Below, in pieces: positions 16,572 to 25,863 of a DNA stretch of 64,000 nt (its first letter is position 1; each line of letters opens with the position of its first letter). Both the position numbers and the translations under genes were made by a program. The stretch is from Larkinella knui. GTDB taxonomy: Bacteria; Bacteroidota; Bacteroidia; Cytophagales; Spirosomataceae. The DNA lies in contig NZ_RQJP01000003.1 of the NCBI RefSeq assembly GCF_003858645.1, forward strand, positions 434,001 through 498,000, given 5' to 3'. Under the pieces are notes generated by a model. That model was not told where the DNA came from. It searched no databases and saw nothing but the letters and a program-made list of their open reading frames with translations.

Positions 16572-18257
16572 TTACTCTTTTTTCGTCTGCAACAGCCCCA
16601 TTTGTAGCAGGGGGAGGTCCGAATTTCGGGTGGGATCGGCAATCCGTATTTTTTCAATTTCCCGAATCACATCCATGATTCCCTTCAGCGGGATTTTGAC
16701 CCAGGCCGGGCGGTAACTGATTTCATACCCGAGTTCATAGACGGCTTTTTCCAGTAGGTAAACCAGCAGCAAAAAGTTAACTTCACTGTTGTTTTTATAC
16801 AGCGGATGCGGACTGCCAATGGTTTCCAGGTAAGCGTCCATGTACGTGTCCCGAATGAGTTTGTACCAGCGTTCGGAAACGCGTTGCAGGTGGTCGGGGT
16901 CGATGTGTTCCGTTTCGGTACTCCCAAAAAGCTTGGCCGAAACCGCATAATGGTACGACCGAATCATGCCCGCAACGTCTTTCAAAGGCGAGTGTTTGAT
17001 TTTTCGTTCCGAAATACTGCTTTCCGGTTCTCCTTCGAAGTCGATGATAATGAAGTCGTTACCCGTTGCCAGCACTTGCCCCAGGTGATAATCGCCATGA
17101 ATGCGGATGCGTAGCGATTCAAGCGGGCGATGGCGAAAATCGTTGACAAACTCATCGATCATCTCCTTTGCCTCCATAAACACCCACGCCAGCCGCTGCG
17201 CCAGTGGGTCCAGTTTCGCGTAATTGTCGATCACCAGCGTATACCGGCGTTCCAGCAGACTTTCAAACCGCCGGATGATAAACTCCCGGTAGTCGTCGGT
17301 AAAGGGTTCGGGCGCAAACGAAGGGTCGTTCGATTCAGGACTGTAGAGGGCCAGATGCATCTGCGCCGTTCGGCGGCCCAGCAACTCCACCCGATCAAAC
17401 ACATCTTCCTTGATGGTAAACAGACGGTGTGGCACCGCATACAGAAAATCGTTGAGGTAGTCGCCGGTTTGATTCCAGCTATCCTGCTGATTTTCAACCA
17501 TCAACTGCATCATTCCGAGCGTAACATCCGGAACGCCTTCCTGTTGCCAGATCAGGCTTCCGGCATACGCCGGAATGTGCGTAAAGTGGCTGTGTTCCGT
17601 CAGAAAGCTAACCAGATCCACTTCCGGGTTGGTTTCCTGAAAGAGTTTGCGGTATAGTTTCAGGAAATAGGTTTCGCCCTGATTCGGGACGCCAAAAACC
17701 AGTGCCGAATTACTCGAATCGACCGGAAGCACCCGGCTCGTCACCTCCGCATCGATGTGTTCAGCCGCCAGCCCACGACCCCGGTGGAAGACGATCCGGC
17801 CGGTTTTCTGGGCCAGTGCGTTCTGGTGGGCCAGATTGAAATACAGCACCTGCCGAAACCGCTCGTCGTAAATGGCATCGACAATCAGCCCCGGTTTTTG
17901 ATCGAAAACCGCCGTTGTCACAATTCCTTTGGGCAACACATCCGGAACATCGGGCCGATCGGTTTCTATAAAAGACAGCGGGAGCAGGTAGTTTTCCGTC
18001 TCCCCATTGGCGTATCCGGCTTCAACGATGATCAAATACGCTTTTTCGGCGGTGTAAGAATCGGAACGAAACGGAATTTCGTGAACAAAACGAATCCGAA
18101 AGTGCTCCTGCTGGCGGGCTTTACCGGCAAACCAACGGCACGAATTCAGATACGGCGGCAGAATCGTTGTTTCCAGAAACCGGATTGCGTCCTGGTCCTG
18201 AATCAGATTAGCCCACGCAGATGAACTGGTCAGGTTTGAAGTAGTTGAGTCGAACAT
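16572..18257 (-). CDS. Maltokinase (GlgE-pathway type)
   Basis: A 561-residue protein of the maltokinase (Mak/Pep2) family, which uses ATP to make maltose-1-phosphate, the donor for GlgE. The N-cap contains the family signature SCRWFAGKAR (39-48). The kinase lobe has HGDYHLGQ (387-394, catalytic Asp389) and the metal-binding Asp406 in IIIDFEGEP. It lies upstream of glgB on the same strand with a 338-base gap, and glgE is 9 kb away. Maltokinase is often fused to trehalose synthase (TreS). Here it is separate and no treS is in the window, so maltose supply is not explained. Confidence 0.88.
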   Translation of the reverse strand: MFDSTTSNLTSSSAWANLIQDQDAIRFLETTILPPYLNSCRWFAGKARQQEHFRIRFVHEIPFRSDSYTAEKAYLIIVEAGYANGETENYLLPLSFIETDRPDVPDVLPKGIVTTAVFDQKPGLIVDAIYDERFRQVLYFNLAHQNALAQKTGRIVFHRGRGLAAEHIDAEVTSRVLPVDSSNSALVFGVPNQGETYFLKLYRKLFQETNPEVDLVSFLTEHSHFTHIPAYAGSLIWQQEGVPDVTLGMMQLMVENQQDSWNQTGDYLNDFLYAVPHRLFTIKEDVFDRVELLGRRTAQMHLALYSPESNDPSFAPEPFTDDYREFIIRRFESLLERRYTLVIDNYAKLDPLAQRLAWVFMEAKEMIDEFVNDFRHRPLESLRIRIHGDYHLGQVLATGNDFIIIDFEGEPESSISERKIKHSPLKDVAGMIRSYHYAVSAKLFGSTETEHIDPDHLQRVSERWYKLIRDTYMDAYLETIGSPHPLYKNNSEVNFLLLVYLLEKAVYELGYEISYRPAWVKIPLKGIMDVIREIEKIRIADPTRNSDLPLLQMGLLQTKKE

Positions 18258-18354
18258 GCAAACAGAGGAGTGACAGGTAAAGCGGTTCTACCCGTAATAA
18301 TACAAAGTGATTCGACAAATAAGGCTATTTTATGTGCATAAAAGACTATACATC

Positions 18355-18960
18355 TTACTCTTCCACCAGATAAGCGGTCAACGTCTTCCATTGTATCTTC
18401 TGGTAGAACAGCCAGCCGGCTCCGGCAATTACGGTATTGACGGCGCCCCGGTTGCCTGATTCCGCGTCTTCGTTGTTAACACGCTCATTTTTACCGATCT
18501 GGCAGGCCGTGATCGTGAGTCCTTCCCGTTCTACGTGGAAGGTACTGGTTGACGTATCCGAAAAAAAGTGTTCGGTTTCGGCGGCTTTATCGTTCGGATC
18601 GGCGCAGGGCCGGGCCGTAAAACCGGCGCGGGTTTCTTCGTCGATGATGTGAATCACTTTCACCCAGTTTTCCGGCGCTGGTCCGGGCAAATCGACTTTG
18701 ATGTAGTCGCCAACGACCGGACTGCCGGTTGTTTTCCGGTTTCCGGCCTGGTCATACAGGTGAAAATCCGCCGTCAGACTGGAGAGATCAGACCAGCGGT
18801 CGACCGCAAACAGTTTTTCTTTGGCCCGGTCAAAGGCGCGTTGGGCCGTCGGCTCGTCGGCGTGGGTTTTGTCGCTGCAATAGGTTTTGTCGACTGTTTC
18901 TTCGCCTTTCAACAGGTCAACTCCGTGTCGAATCGTATCGATGATGCTGGTGAGTTTCAT
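18355..18960 (-). CDS. Conserved hypothetical protein
   Basis: A 201-residue soluble protein without signal peptide or membrane helix. It begins MKLTSIIDTIRHGVDLLKGE. A central part has beta character (VVGDYIKVDLPGPAPENWVKV, then TSTSTFHVEREGLTITACQIG), and it ends with a weakly hydrophobic segment (GAVNTVIAGAGWLFYQ). No family, catalytic motif or binding motif is recognised. It lies between the maltokinase gene and a small secreted protein, all on the minus strand. Confidence 0.7.
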   Translation of the reverse strand: MKLTSIIDTIRHGVDLLKGEETVDKTYCSDKTHADEPTAQRAFDRAKEKLFAVDRWSDLSSLTADFHLYDQAGNRKTTGSPVVGDYIKVDLPGPAPENWVKVIHIIDEETRAGFTARPCADPNDKAAETEHFFSDTSTSTFHVEREGLTITACQIGKNERVNNEDAESGNRGAVNTVIAGAGWLFYQKIQWKTLTAYLVEE

Positions 18961-18998
18961 AGAATTTGGAGGAAAACAGGTTCAACACTGATGTATCA

Positions 18999-19033
18999 AA
19001 AACCCATTCCAGTTGGTGGCCGGAATGGGTTTT
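18999..19033 (-). terminator. Terminator hairpin
   Basis: Arms of 12 bp (AAAACCCATTCC at 18999-19010 and GGAATGGGTTTT at 19022-19033) enclose an 11-base loop. It lies 30 bases after the stop of the minus-strand gene 19063-19446. The T-run needed for minus-strand termination is supplied by the AAAAA at 18998-19002. This is a good intrinsic terminator candidate. Confidence 0.6.
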
Positions 19034-19062
19034 AGAAGCTTGAAATTCAAAAAGCCGCCGGG

Positions 19063-19446
19063 CTAGTTGTTGGTATCTTTTCCGGTATTGCCAAACGTCC
19101 GCCCGTTGCTACGGTCTTTCTTGGGTTTCGGATACGACTTATCCCGGCTTTTGCCGGATACGGCACCGTCGGCCGTCGACGGAGCGCGGGAAGTGCGCGC
19201 TTCCTGCCCGCCCGTACGGCCAAATTTATTGGATAACCGGTTGCTGTCCGGGCGCGAGCCGGTTACGTTGCGGCTGGTTCCGGTCCGCGATTTTCCGGCA
19301 TCGGACCCCGGATCTTTAGAACTGCCATTTCGGCTCGGAGCGGCATTGCCAGCCTGGCCTTCCGAACTACTCGTTTGTGCCTGCGTTGGCAGCGATGTGG
19401 CCAGAATGGCCACCAGCATGGCTGCCGACATAAGTATCTTTTTCAT
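19063..19446 (-). CDS. Small secreted low-complexity protein
   Basis: A 127-residue protein with a clear signal peptide (MKKILMSAAMLVAILATSL, cleavage after TQAQ). The mature part is Ser/Gly/Arg/Asp-rich and basic (for example SRNGSSKDPGSDAGKSRTG) with no hydrophobic core, so it is probably disordered. No family is recognised. The signal peptide and the downstream hairpin support a real gene. Confidence 0.65.
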   Translation of the reverse strand: MKKILMSAAMLVAILATSLPTQAQTSSSEGQAGNAAPSRNGSSKDPGSDAGKSRTGTSRNVTGSRPDSNRLSNKFGRTGGQEARTSRAPSTADGAVSGKSRDKSYPKPKKDRSNGRTFGNTGKDTNN

Positions 19447-19475
19447 GCGTTTTTCTGTTGAGTAAACTCGTTTCG

Positions 19476-19700
19476 TTACTTTTTTTCGTCTTCGTCGTAG
19501 TGGTAAGGGGTTCCCGAAGTAACCTCGCCACCACTCGTCCAGAGACCACCACCCCGCTCGCCGTCATTTTTGGTATTTTCACCACTGGGGCCATCGTCCG
19601 GTACATTCCGTTTTTGCGTGGGATCGGTATCCTCGATATGCCCTTTGGGAGCTTCTGCGATGGTGTCACGAACTTTCTGCGTTGGTCCTTTCGTTTTCAT
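19476..19700 (-). CDS. Small hydrophilic hypothetical protein
   Basis: A 74-residue highly charged peptide (MKTKGPTQKVRDTIAEAPKG at the start, ending YHYDEDEKK) without signal or hydrophobic segment. It lies 29 bases upstream of the small secreted protein on the same strand. An opposing plus-strand frame covers the same region but has a hydrophobic, Arg-rich composition typical of a shadow. This frame has the more natural composition. Function is unknown. Confidence 0.5.
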   Translation of the reverse strand: MKTKGPTQKVRDTIAEAPKGHIEDTDPTQKRNVPDDGPSGENTKNDGERGGGLWTSGGEVTSGTPYHYDEDEKK

Positions 19701-20003
19701 CCGTTGCGTCGATTAGTTGGCGTATTGCGTTTCCTGGCCGGGTTAGTTTCTGATCCCGCTCGCCTTTGTATTCCGTCCGGAATGTTGCCCAAAAAACCGT
19801 TCCGATGCCGGGCTTTCCGATCCAATTCGGGCGGAATTATTCTTGATTAACTCCATTCCGGCGGTATTGTTAAGGAAAACCGGCCTCTGGCCAACCGATT
19901 TCTATTCACTGGACTCCCGCGTGTGCGGCCGAATGAGGATTCGGTCCGACGGCTTTAGCGGGTTGAGAATCCTCATTCGCTTTGCCGGAGCAATCGGTTC
20001 GGC
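19701..20003. other. 303-base intergenic region with hairpin
   Basis: This gap between the small hydrophilic gene and cheB holds no credible gene. It contains a 12-bp inverted repeat (CGAATGAGGATT at 19930-19941, complement at 19968-19979) with a 26-base loop, 25 bases past the cheB stop. It may end the cheB transcript, although no clear T-run follows on the minus strand. Confidence 0.45.
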
Positions 20004-21017
20004 TTACGGCTGATTGGCCAGGGTTTTCTTCTGCTGGTAAATAAATTCATGGAGACTGCGGGACTTTTCGCGGGTTTCGCGGGCTTTCTCCGAAAACTCT
20101 TCGGCGGCTTTGTGGTTACCGGCCTGCGCAAACTGCTCGGCCGACTGATCGAGCAAAAGAATGGTTTCTTCCAACCCACGAACACTTTTCCACAACGCTT
20201 CTTCAACGTTTTGGGTCACTTCCGCCAGCAAGGCAGCCGCCGTATACGCATGGCCGGTATGACACCGGTACCGAATCAGTTTTCCTTCTTTAATACTCAC
20301 CAGGACACCACTGCATTCGGGACAGGCCAGCGGACTGAGTTGACCCATTTTCAGGATTCCCATATCGAAGGCGTTTTCTTCAGCCGCAATGGTAATTTCG
20401 GCCGCCATCCGTTTTTCTTCGTCCACCGAAAGTTGGGGTTTGCCAGCAATCTCCTCGGTGGTCAACCGGTTCAGCAGGTCGACCATATCAGCAATCGGAA
20501 CGATGTAATCGACATCGACGTACTCCAGCACGCTGTCGGGCATACTGGGATACAGGGCCTCTTCGGGTTGTTGAATGATGGTTACTCCACCCAGCCGTTT
20601 GACGGACCACATGCCCGATGTCCCATCGTTCAGCATTCCGGTCAAAATAATACCGATCACCCGGGGACCGTACGTATACGCGGCCGACCGGAACAAGGCA
20701 TCGATGGAAGGCCGAAACCGGTTTTCTTTAGGCCCCTGTTTCACAACCAGCTGATTATCCTCAATCAGAATATGGTGGTCGGGGGGAGCCACGTAAATCT
20801 GACCGGCCTGAATAATTTCACCATCCTTGGGATGAGTCGCTTTTATCGAGCCGGAATGAGTCAGAATCTGGGGCAATAAACTCGGAGAATGCGGAGATAC
20901 ATGTTGCACAATAAATACGGAAGCCGTAAAATTTAGCGGAAGGGTCGCCACCAACTGTTTTAAAGCCGTTACGCCCCCCGCCGAGGCCCCGATCACCACG
21001 ATATCGCGTTTCGCCAT
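20004..21017 (-). CDS. CheB-type methylesterase without receiver domain, with C-terminal Cys/His ribbon
   Basis: A 337-residue protein. Residues 1-190 form a CheB protein-glutamate methylesterase domain with the catalytic triad Ser12 (VVIGASAGGV), His39 (FIVQHVSPH) and Asp131 (ILTGMLNDGTSGM). The usual N-terminal receiver domain is absent. The C-terminal 120 residues carry a CPEC...CHTGH cluster (about 214-242), which looks like a metal-binding ribbon, then a helical tail. No MCP receptor gene is nearby, so its substrate may not be a chemoreceptor. The ATG at 21017 is preferred to a TTG three codons earlier. It is divergent from the CheB-CheR hybrid kinase. Confidence 0.88.
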   Translation of the reverse strand: MAKRDIVVIGASAGGVTALKQLVATLPLNFTASVFIVQHVSPHSPSLLPQILTHSGSIKATHPKDGEIIQAGQIYVAPPDHHILIEDNQLVVKQGPKENRFRPSIDALFRSAAYTYGPRVIGIILTGMLNDGTSGMWSVKRLGGVTIIQQPEEALYPSMPDSVLEYVDVDYIVPIADMVDLLNRLTTEEIAGKPQLSVDEEKRMAAEITIAAEENAFDMGILKMGQLSPLACPECSGVLVSIKEGKLIRYRCHTGHAYTAAALLAEVTQNVEEALWKSVRGLEETILLLDQSAEQFAQAGNHKAAEEFSEKARETREKSRSLHEFIYQQKKTLANQP

Positions 21018-21046
21018 AATTGTCAATTCCAGGAACTTTGGATAAT

Positions 21047-21064
21047 TAGATAGATAGATAGATA
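21047..21064. repeat. TAGA tetranucleotide repeat (4.5 copies)
   Basis: Eighteen bases of perfect TAGA repeat lie 29 bases upstream of the cheB start, in the shared upstream region of two divergent signalling genes. Short tandem repeats in such places can change copy number by slippage and alter promoter spacing. Confidence 0.85.
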
Positions 21065-21080
21065 ATTTTTACAACCGGCT

Positions 21081-21109
21081 TTTGTTTAAATTTGATATAA
21101 TTACTTTTC
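21081..21109 (+). promoter_or_regulatory. Candidate Bacteroidota-type promoter for CheB-CheR kinase
   Basis: TTTG at 21081-21084 and TACTTTTC at 21102-21109 are separated by 17 bases. This resembles the TTTG ... TAnnTTTG promoter of Bacteroidota, with one mismatch in the -7 box and slightly short spacing. It lies 90 bases before the ATG at 21200. Confidence 0.3.
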
Positions 21110-21199
21110 AAGTCCGCTAAATACATATACATTCATATTCATCAAAAATCCAGCTTTCTTCGTCAATCGATCCCGGTAACGTTGGGTTTGACCTATTTT

Positions 21200-24100
21200 A
21201 TGAGTAAAAAACCGCCTGTTGAACCTCTATCTACCGACGTGATTGTCCCGGTTGTGGCCATCGGGGCTTCCGCCGGGGGACTGGAAGCCGTATCTCAACT
21301 TTTTGAAAATCTATCGTCTACCACGGGATTTGCCTTCGTATACATTCAACACCTCGACCCGAATTTCGAAAGCCAGATTGCCACCATCATCGGCCGGGTG
21401 ACGGCCATGCCGGTGCGGGAGGCTGAACACGAAATGCGAATCGAGCGCGATTACGTCTACATTATTCCTCCCAATAAAGACATTGAAGTGGTCGATGGCG
21501 TACTGACGCTTTCGCCCCGACGCCCGCAGCCCCACATTCAGATGCCGATCGATCAGTTCTTTACTTCGCTGGCCAGTCGCCAGCGGGAAGGCGCCATCGG
21601 TATTCTGCTGTCGGGCGCAGCATCCGACGGCACGCTGGGACTGAAGGCCATAAAAGCCGCCGGTGGCATCACCATTGTGCAGGATGAAACCGCTCAGTTT
21701 CAGAGTATGCCAAAAACGGCCATTCACGAGGGGGTGGTCGATTTTGTGCTTCCGCCGAAAGGGATTGCCAAAGAACTGGAGCGGCTGAGTCATCAAACTT
21801 TTCTTTTCCGGCTAACGGCGCTGGCGGAAGGGCCGAATGATGTTCAGACGCCGGACGAGGACCTGAAAGCCGTTATTCAATTTCTGAAGAAATCGACCGG
21901 CGTTGATTTTACCCACTACAAGGTGTCCACCATTCGCCGGCGCATCATCCGGCGGATGCTGCTGTATAAACTCGAACACCTGCAGGACTATATCCAGTAT
22001 CTGAAACAGCATACCTCCGAAGTCGATGCACTCTACAGCGACTTGCTGATCAACGTAACGCACTTTTTCCGGGACGAGGAGACGATGGATTATCTCAAGA
22101 AAATCCTGCTGCCTCAGATCATCAAGACGAAGACGGCCCGCGAACCGCTGCGGATCTGGATACCGGCCTGCTCGACCGGCCAGGAAGCCTACTCGATTGC
22201 CATGCTGATTCTGGAAGTGCTCGACGACCGGACGCCGGGCATGCCGGTTCATATTTTTGCTACCGACCTGAGCGAAACCGCCATTGCCAAGGCCCGGCAC
22301 GGCAGCTACTCCCGGAGCGAGGTGATGGATATTTCACCCCAGCGACTGCAACGGTTTTTTACGAAAGTTGACGATCAATACCGCATCAGCCGAACCATTC
22401 GTGACCTGTGCGTATTTGCCCCGCACAATATTTTTAAAGATCCGCCCTTCTCCCGGCTCGACCTGATCAGTTGCCGAAATCTGCTGATTTATCTGGACAA
22501 TGTACTTCAGAAAAAAGCCATCGCCACGTTTCACTACGCGTTGAATCCGACCGGTTATTTGCTTTTGGGAAAATCCGAAACGATTGGTTCCTCGGTATCG
22601 TTTTTTGCTCAGCTCGAAAAAAACTACAAGATCTATGTCCGCAAAAACGACGTTGCCAGTCGGCCTTCTTTTGAAATGAACCCCCGGTTGCCAGCCACTG
22701 AGCTTATGGAAGAACCCAACCGAATACCGCCCGCTCCCAAATCCGGGGCAACCGCCCCGAATCTGGATAGCCTGGTAGACAGCCTGTTATTGAGCCAGTA
22801 TGTTCCGGCCAGCGTCGTGGTCAATCAGGATCTCGATATCCTTCAGTTTCGCGGGTCAACGGGTCTTTTTCTTGAACCGTTGCCGGGAAAAGCCAGTCTG
22901 AACCTGCTCAAAATGGCCCGCCCGTCGCTGCTCTTCGAATTGCGCAATACCGTTCATAAAGCGCATAAATCGGGCGAATCGGTGCGGAAAACCGGTTTGG
23001 AAATCAAACTGAAAAACAAAACCCATCAGGTGGCTATTGAAGCGGTTCCGCTCAAAACCGACACGGAAGAACGGCTTTTCCTGATCATTTTTGAAGAAAT
23101 CATAGCCTCTTCGGTTCCCGAAGCCGGGTTGGCGGGTGTTCGCAACCGGCGGATCAAGCAACTGGAAGATGAACTGGCTACGCTGCGGGAAGATCTGCAC
23201 TCGATCATCGAGGAGCAGGAAGCCAACAACGAGGAACTGCAATCGGCCAACGAAGAAATTATCAGCAGCAACGAGGAACTGCAAAGCATCAACGAAGAAC
23301 TGGAAACCAGCAAGGAAGAGATCGAGTCATCGAATGAAGAGCTTCAGACCATCAACCAGGAACTCCAGCAACGCAACGACCAGTTGACCGAAGCCTATGA
23401 GTTTGCCGAGGACATCTTCGCCACCATCCGGGAGGCCACCGTCGTTCTCAACCGCGACCTGAAAGTGATGAGTGCCAACCGGGCCTTCTATTCCATTTTT
23501 CGGGTGCAGGAAGACGACACCGAAGGGCGAATGTTCTACGAACTGGGCAACCGGCAGTGGGACATTCCGAAGCTGCGGAAGATGCTCGACGAAGTTCTGG
23601 AGCAGGACGCCAAATTTGTGGGCTTCGAGGTGTCCCATAGTTTCCCGGAAATCGGGGAAAAAGTGATGTATCTCAACGCCCGCAAGGTAATCCGGCAACA
23701 CAGCCAGGAAGCCATACTGCTGGCCATCGATGACATTACCGAACACCGGCAGGTGCAGCGCATGCTGGCCGAACAGGAAGCCTGGTTTCATACGATTGTG
23801 GACAGTGCGCCGGCCCTGATCTGGGTGGCCGGCACCGACGGGCGCTACAATTACCTGAATACCGCCTGGTTAGGCTATACCGGCCGGCCGCTGCAGGCCG
23901 AACTGGGGCACGGCTGGCCGGAAGGAATTCACCCCGACGACCGGCAAAATTACCTGGCCCGGTTTCACGTCAGTTTTGAGAAACGGCAGCCGTTTTCTTC
24001 CGAATACCGCCTGCGTCGACACGATGGCGAATACCGGTGGATGCTCGAGCACGCCAGTCCTATTTTCAAATCTGACGGCTCGTTCAACGGCTATTTAGGG

Positions 24101-25738
24101 ACCTGTTCCGATGTGCATCTTCAGAAGACACTCAACCGGGAGCTGGATCTACGGGTGCAGGAACGTACCAGGGAATTACACACCAATGAAACCTTGCTCC
24201 GGCAACGCGAAGAACAGCTGCGCACGCTGGTCGAAAACACGCCCGACAACATTACCCGCTGGGACACGGATTTAAGGCTTCTTTTTGCCAATTCGGCTTT
24301 CGAAACCATCACGGGCGCTCCCTTTGAATCCTCGGTTGGCAAAACGTTACAGGAAATGGGGATTGCCGACGAAATTGCCGTTCCCTACATGGAAAAACTG
24401 AAACGGGTGTTTGAAAGCAAACAGCCGGTTAACCATTATTATTCGTTTCCGACCGAAACGGGTGAGGTTTCTTTTTATACCAATATCGTTCCGGAACCAG
24501 ACTCTGACGGAATCGTCACCAGCGTACTGGCCATTTCCCGTAACATCACCGAACTCGTTCAGGTGCAGCGGACCATCAAGGAAACGGCCGATAGCTTACA
24601 GGCGGTTTTGAACAGCTCGCCCGCTTCGATTGCTTATTTCAAATCGGTTCCCGGCGTCGATTCTATTGCTGATTTTCAATTAATTATCTGCAATCAGAAG
24701 TTTGCCAATCTGAACTCAAAATCCATTAGCCAGATGCAGGGCGAACTGGCCAGCCACCTGTTTCCTACCCAGTGGCAGGAGGGCATGTTCGATCAGTTTA
24801 AACAGGTGGTTGAAACGGGCCAGTCCATTTACCTGGAACAATACGACCAAAGTCACGGCATCGACCGCTGGTGGGGCACGTCGATTATCAAATACGATGG
24901 GGGTCTGGTCATGACCGGGTTAGACATCACGTCGCTGAAACATTCGGAAAGCCAGCAGAACCAACTGTTGCAGGAACTGAACCGCTCGAACGATAGTATT
25001 CAGGCACTGGCCAGCCTCCGCCAGCACGTAAAAGACCGGGGCGAATTTCTGAGAAGGGCCTCCCACGATTTACGGGGCAGTTTCGGGGTGATTCAGGGAG
25101 CGGCTTCGCTGCTCGACCTGATGGACACGGAGGAAGAACGCAGCCAGATGCTGGAGATGATGCAGCGGAATTTGCAACAGATGACGGTGATGCTGACGGA
25201 ACTGCTGGACTTTGCCCGGCTGGAAGCCGGTCAGGAACAGGTGCAGAACATCGCGTTCGACGTAGCCGACCTGCTGCGGGATCTCGGCGAAAGTCTGAGA
25301 ACGATGGGCGACGGGCGGGGCCTGTGGATTCAGATCGATGGCCCCGCCCAGTTGCCCGTGGAAGGTGACCCGGTTATTGTTCGCCGGATTGCCCAGAATC
25401 TGCTGATCAATGCCCTGAAATATACCGAAACCGGGGGCGTCACCGTACACTGGGGGCGCGATGACAAAACCCGGTCCTGGTGGCTGACGATCCAGGATAC
25501 GGGGCCGGGCCTACAACCCAATCTGGTCAGGCTGCTGATGGACTATCCGGTTGGAAACGAGGAATCCTATGGAACGTCCGAATCGCTTTCCCGCCAGAAT
25601 TCCGGCGAAGGAATCGGGTTGTCCATCGTCAAACGGCTGTGCGAGCTGGTAAACGCTAAACTGACGGTGGAAATCCCGCCGGATAACGGTACCATTTTCA
25701 GGATCCGTTTTCCCGTATCGGAATCGCATCCAGGCTGA
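21200..25738 (+). CDS. CheB-CheR-PAS hybrid sensor histidine kinase
   Basis: A 1512-residue soluble signalling protein. In order: a CheB methylesterase domain (Ser24 in AIGASAGGLEA, then YIQHLDP and LLSGAASDGTLG); a CheR methyltransferase (about 220-490, SAM site IWIPACSTGQEAYSIAM and ISCRNLLIYLD); a long Glu-rich coiled coil (about 651-730, repeated NEELQS.NEE units); several PAS domains (about 735-1260, one with the PAC-type YRLRRHDGEYRWMLE); a HisKA with His1289 in RASHDLRGSFG; and an HATPase ending GEGIGLSIVKRL. Such hybrids may join methylation-type and phosphorelay signalling. The start is the ATG preceding SKKPP. A receiver gene follows 125 bases downstream, a plausible target. Confidence 0.95.
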   Translation: MSKKPPVEPLSTDVIVPVVAIGASAGGLEAVSQLFENLSSTTGFAFVYIQHLDPNFESQIATIIGRVTAMPVREAEHEMRIERDYVYIIPPNKDIEVVDGVLTLSPRRPQPHIQMPIDQFFTSLASRQREGAIGILLSGAASDGTLGLKAIKAAGGITIVQDETAQFQSMPKTAIHEGVVDFVLPPKGIAKELERLSHQTFLFRLTALAEGPNDVQTPDEDLKAVIQFLKKSTGVDFTHYKVSTIRRRIIRRMLLYKLEHLQDYIQYLKQHTSEVDALYSDLLINVTHFFRDEETMDYLKKILLPQIIKTKTAREPLRIWIPACSTGQEAYSIAMLILEVLDDRTPGMPVHIFATDLSETAIAKARHGSYSRSEVMDISPQRLQRFFTKVDDQYRISRTIRDLCVFAPHNIFKDPPFSRLDLISCRNLLIYLDNVLQKKAIATFHYALNPTGYLLLGKSETIGSSVSFFAQLEKNYKIYVRKNDVASRPSFEMNPRLPATELMEEPNRIPPAPKSGATAPNLDSLVDSLLLSQYVPASVVVNQDLDILQFRGSTGLFLEPLPGKASLNLLKMARPSLLFELRNTVHKAHKSGESVRKTGLEIKLKNKTHQVAIEAVPLKTDTEERLFLIIFEEIIASSVPEAGLAGVRNRRIKQLEDELATLREDLHSIIEEQEANNEELQSANEEIISSNEELQSINEELETSKEEIESSNEELQTINQELQQRNDQLTEAYEFAEDIFATIREATVVLNRDLKVMSANRAFYSIFRVQEDDTEGRMFYELGNRQWDIPKLRKMLDEVLEQDAKFVGFEVSHSFPEIGEKVMYLNARKVIRQHSQEAILLAIDDITEHRQVQRMLAEQEAWFHTIVDSAPALIWVAGTDGRYNYLNTAWLGYTGRPLQAELGHGWPEGIHPDDRQNYLARFHVSFEKRQPFSSEYRLRRHDGEYRWMLEHASPIFKSDGSFNGYLGTCSDVHLQKTLNRELDLRVQERTRELHTNETLLRQREEQLRTLVENTPDNITRWDTDLRLLFANSAFETITGAPFESSVGKTLQEMGIADEIAVPYMEKLKRVFESKQPVNHYYSFPTETGEVSFYTNIVPEPDSDGIVTSVLAISRNITELVQVQRTIKETADSLQAVLNSSPASIAYFKSVPGVDSIADFQLIICNQKFANLNSKSISQMQGELASHLFPTQWQEGMFDQFKQVVETGQSIYLEQYDQSHGIDRWWGTSIIKYDGGLVMTGLDITSLKHSESQQNQLLQELNRSNDSIQALASLRQHVKDRGEFLRRASHDLRGSFGVIQGAASLLDLMDTEEERSQMLEMMQRNLQQMTVMLTELLDFARLEAGQEQVQNIAFDVADLLRDLGESLRTMGDGRGLWIQIDGPAQLPVEGDPVIVRRIAQNLLINALKYTETGGVTVHWGRDDKTRSWWLTIQDTGPGLQPNLVRLLMDYPVGNEESYGTSESLSRQNSGEGIGLSIVKRLCELVNAKLTVEIPPDNGTIFRIRFPVSESHPG

Positions 25739-25863
25739 CAGGCCCGCCCGACTTATTTTTATGAATAGGCCGATTTAGTCTGATAATCGATAACTTATTA
25801 GATTTTTTCGGGTTACTACTTTGTGAAGTTGTCGTGTAGCAGAAACGTAAATTGAATACCGGT

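Noticed and set aside
16328-16657. Minus-strand open frame of 109 residues between maltokinase and glgB
   Set aside because: It runs into the end of the maltokinase gene in another frame and shows no conserved pattern. The composition is that of a chance frame.
19458-19850. Plus-strand open frame opposite the small minus-strand genes
   Set aside because: It is antisense to the small hydrophilic gene and its composition (Arg/Leu/Phe-rich) is that of a shadow frame; the minus-strand frame is more natural.
21200-25738. Possible chemotaxis operon
   Set aside because: No CheA, CheW, CheY-CheZ or chemoreceptor gene is nearby. The CheB and CheR domains are fused to a kinase, so classical chemotaxis is not supported here.
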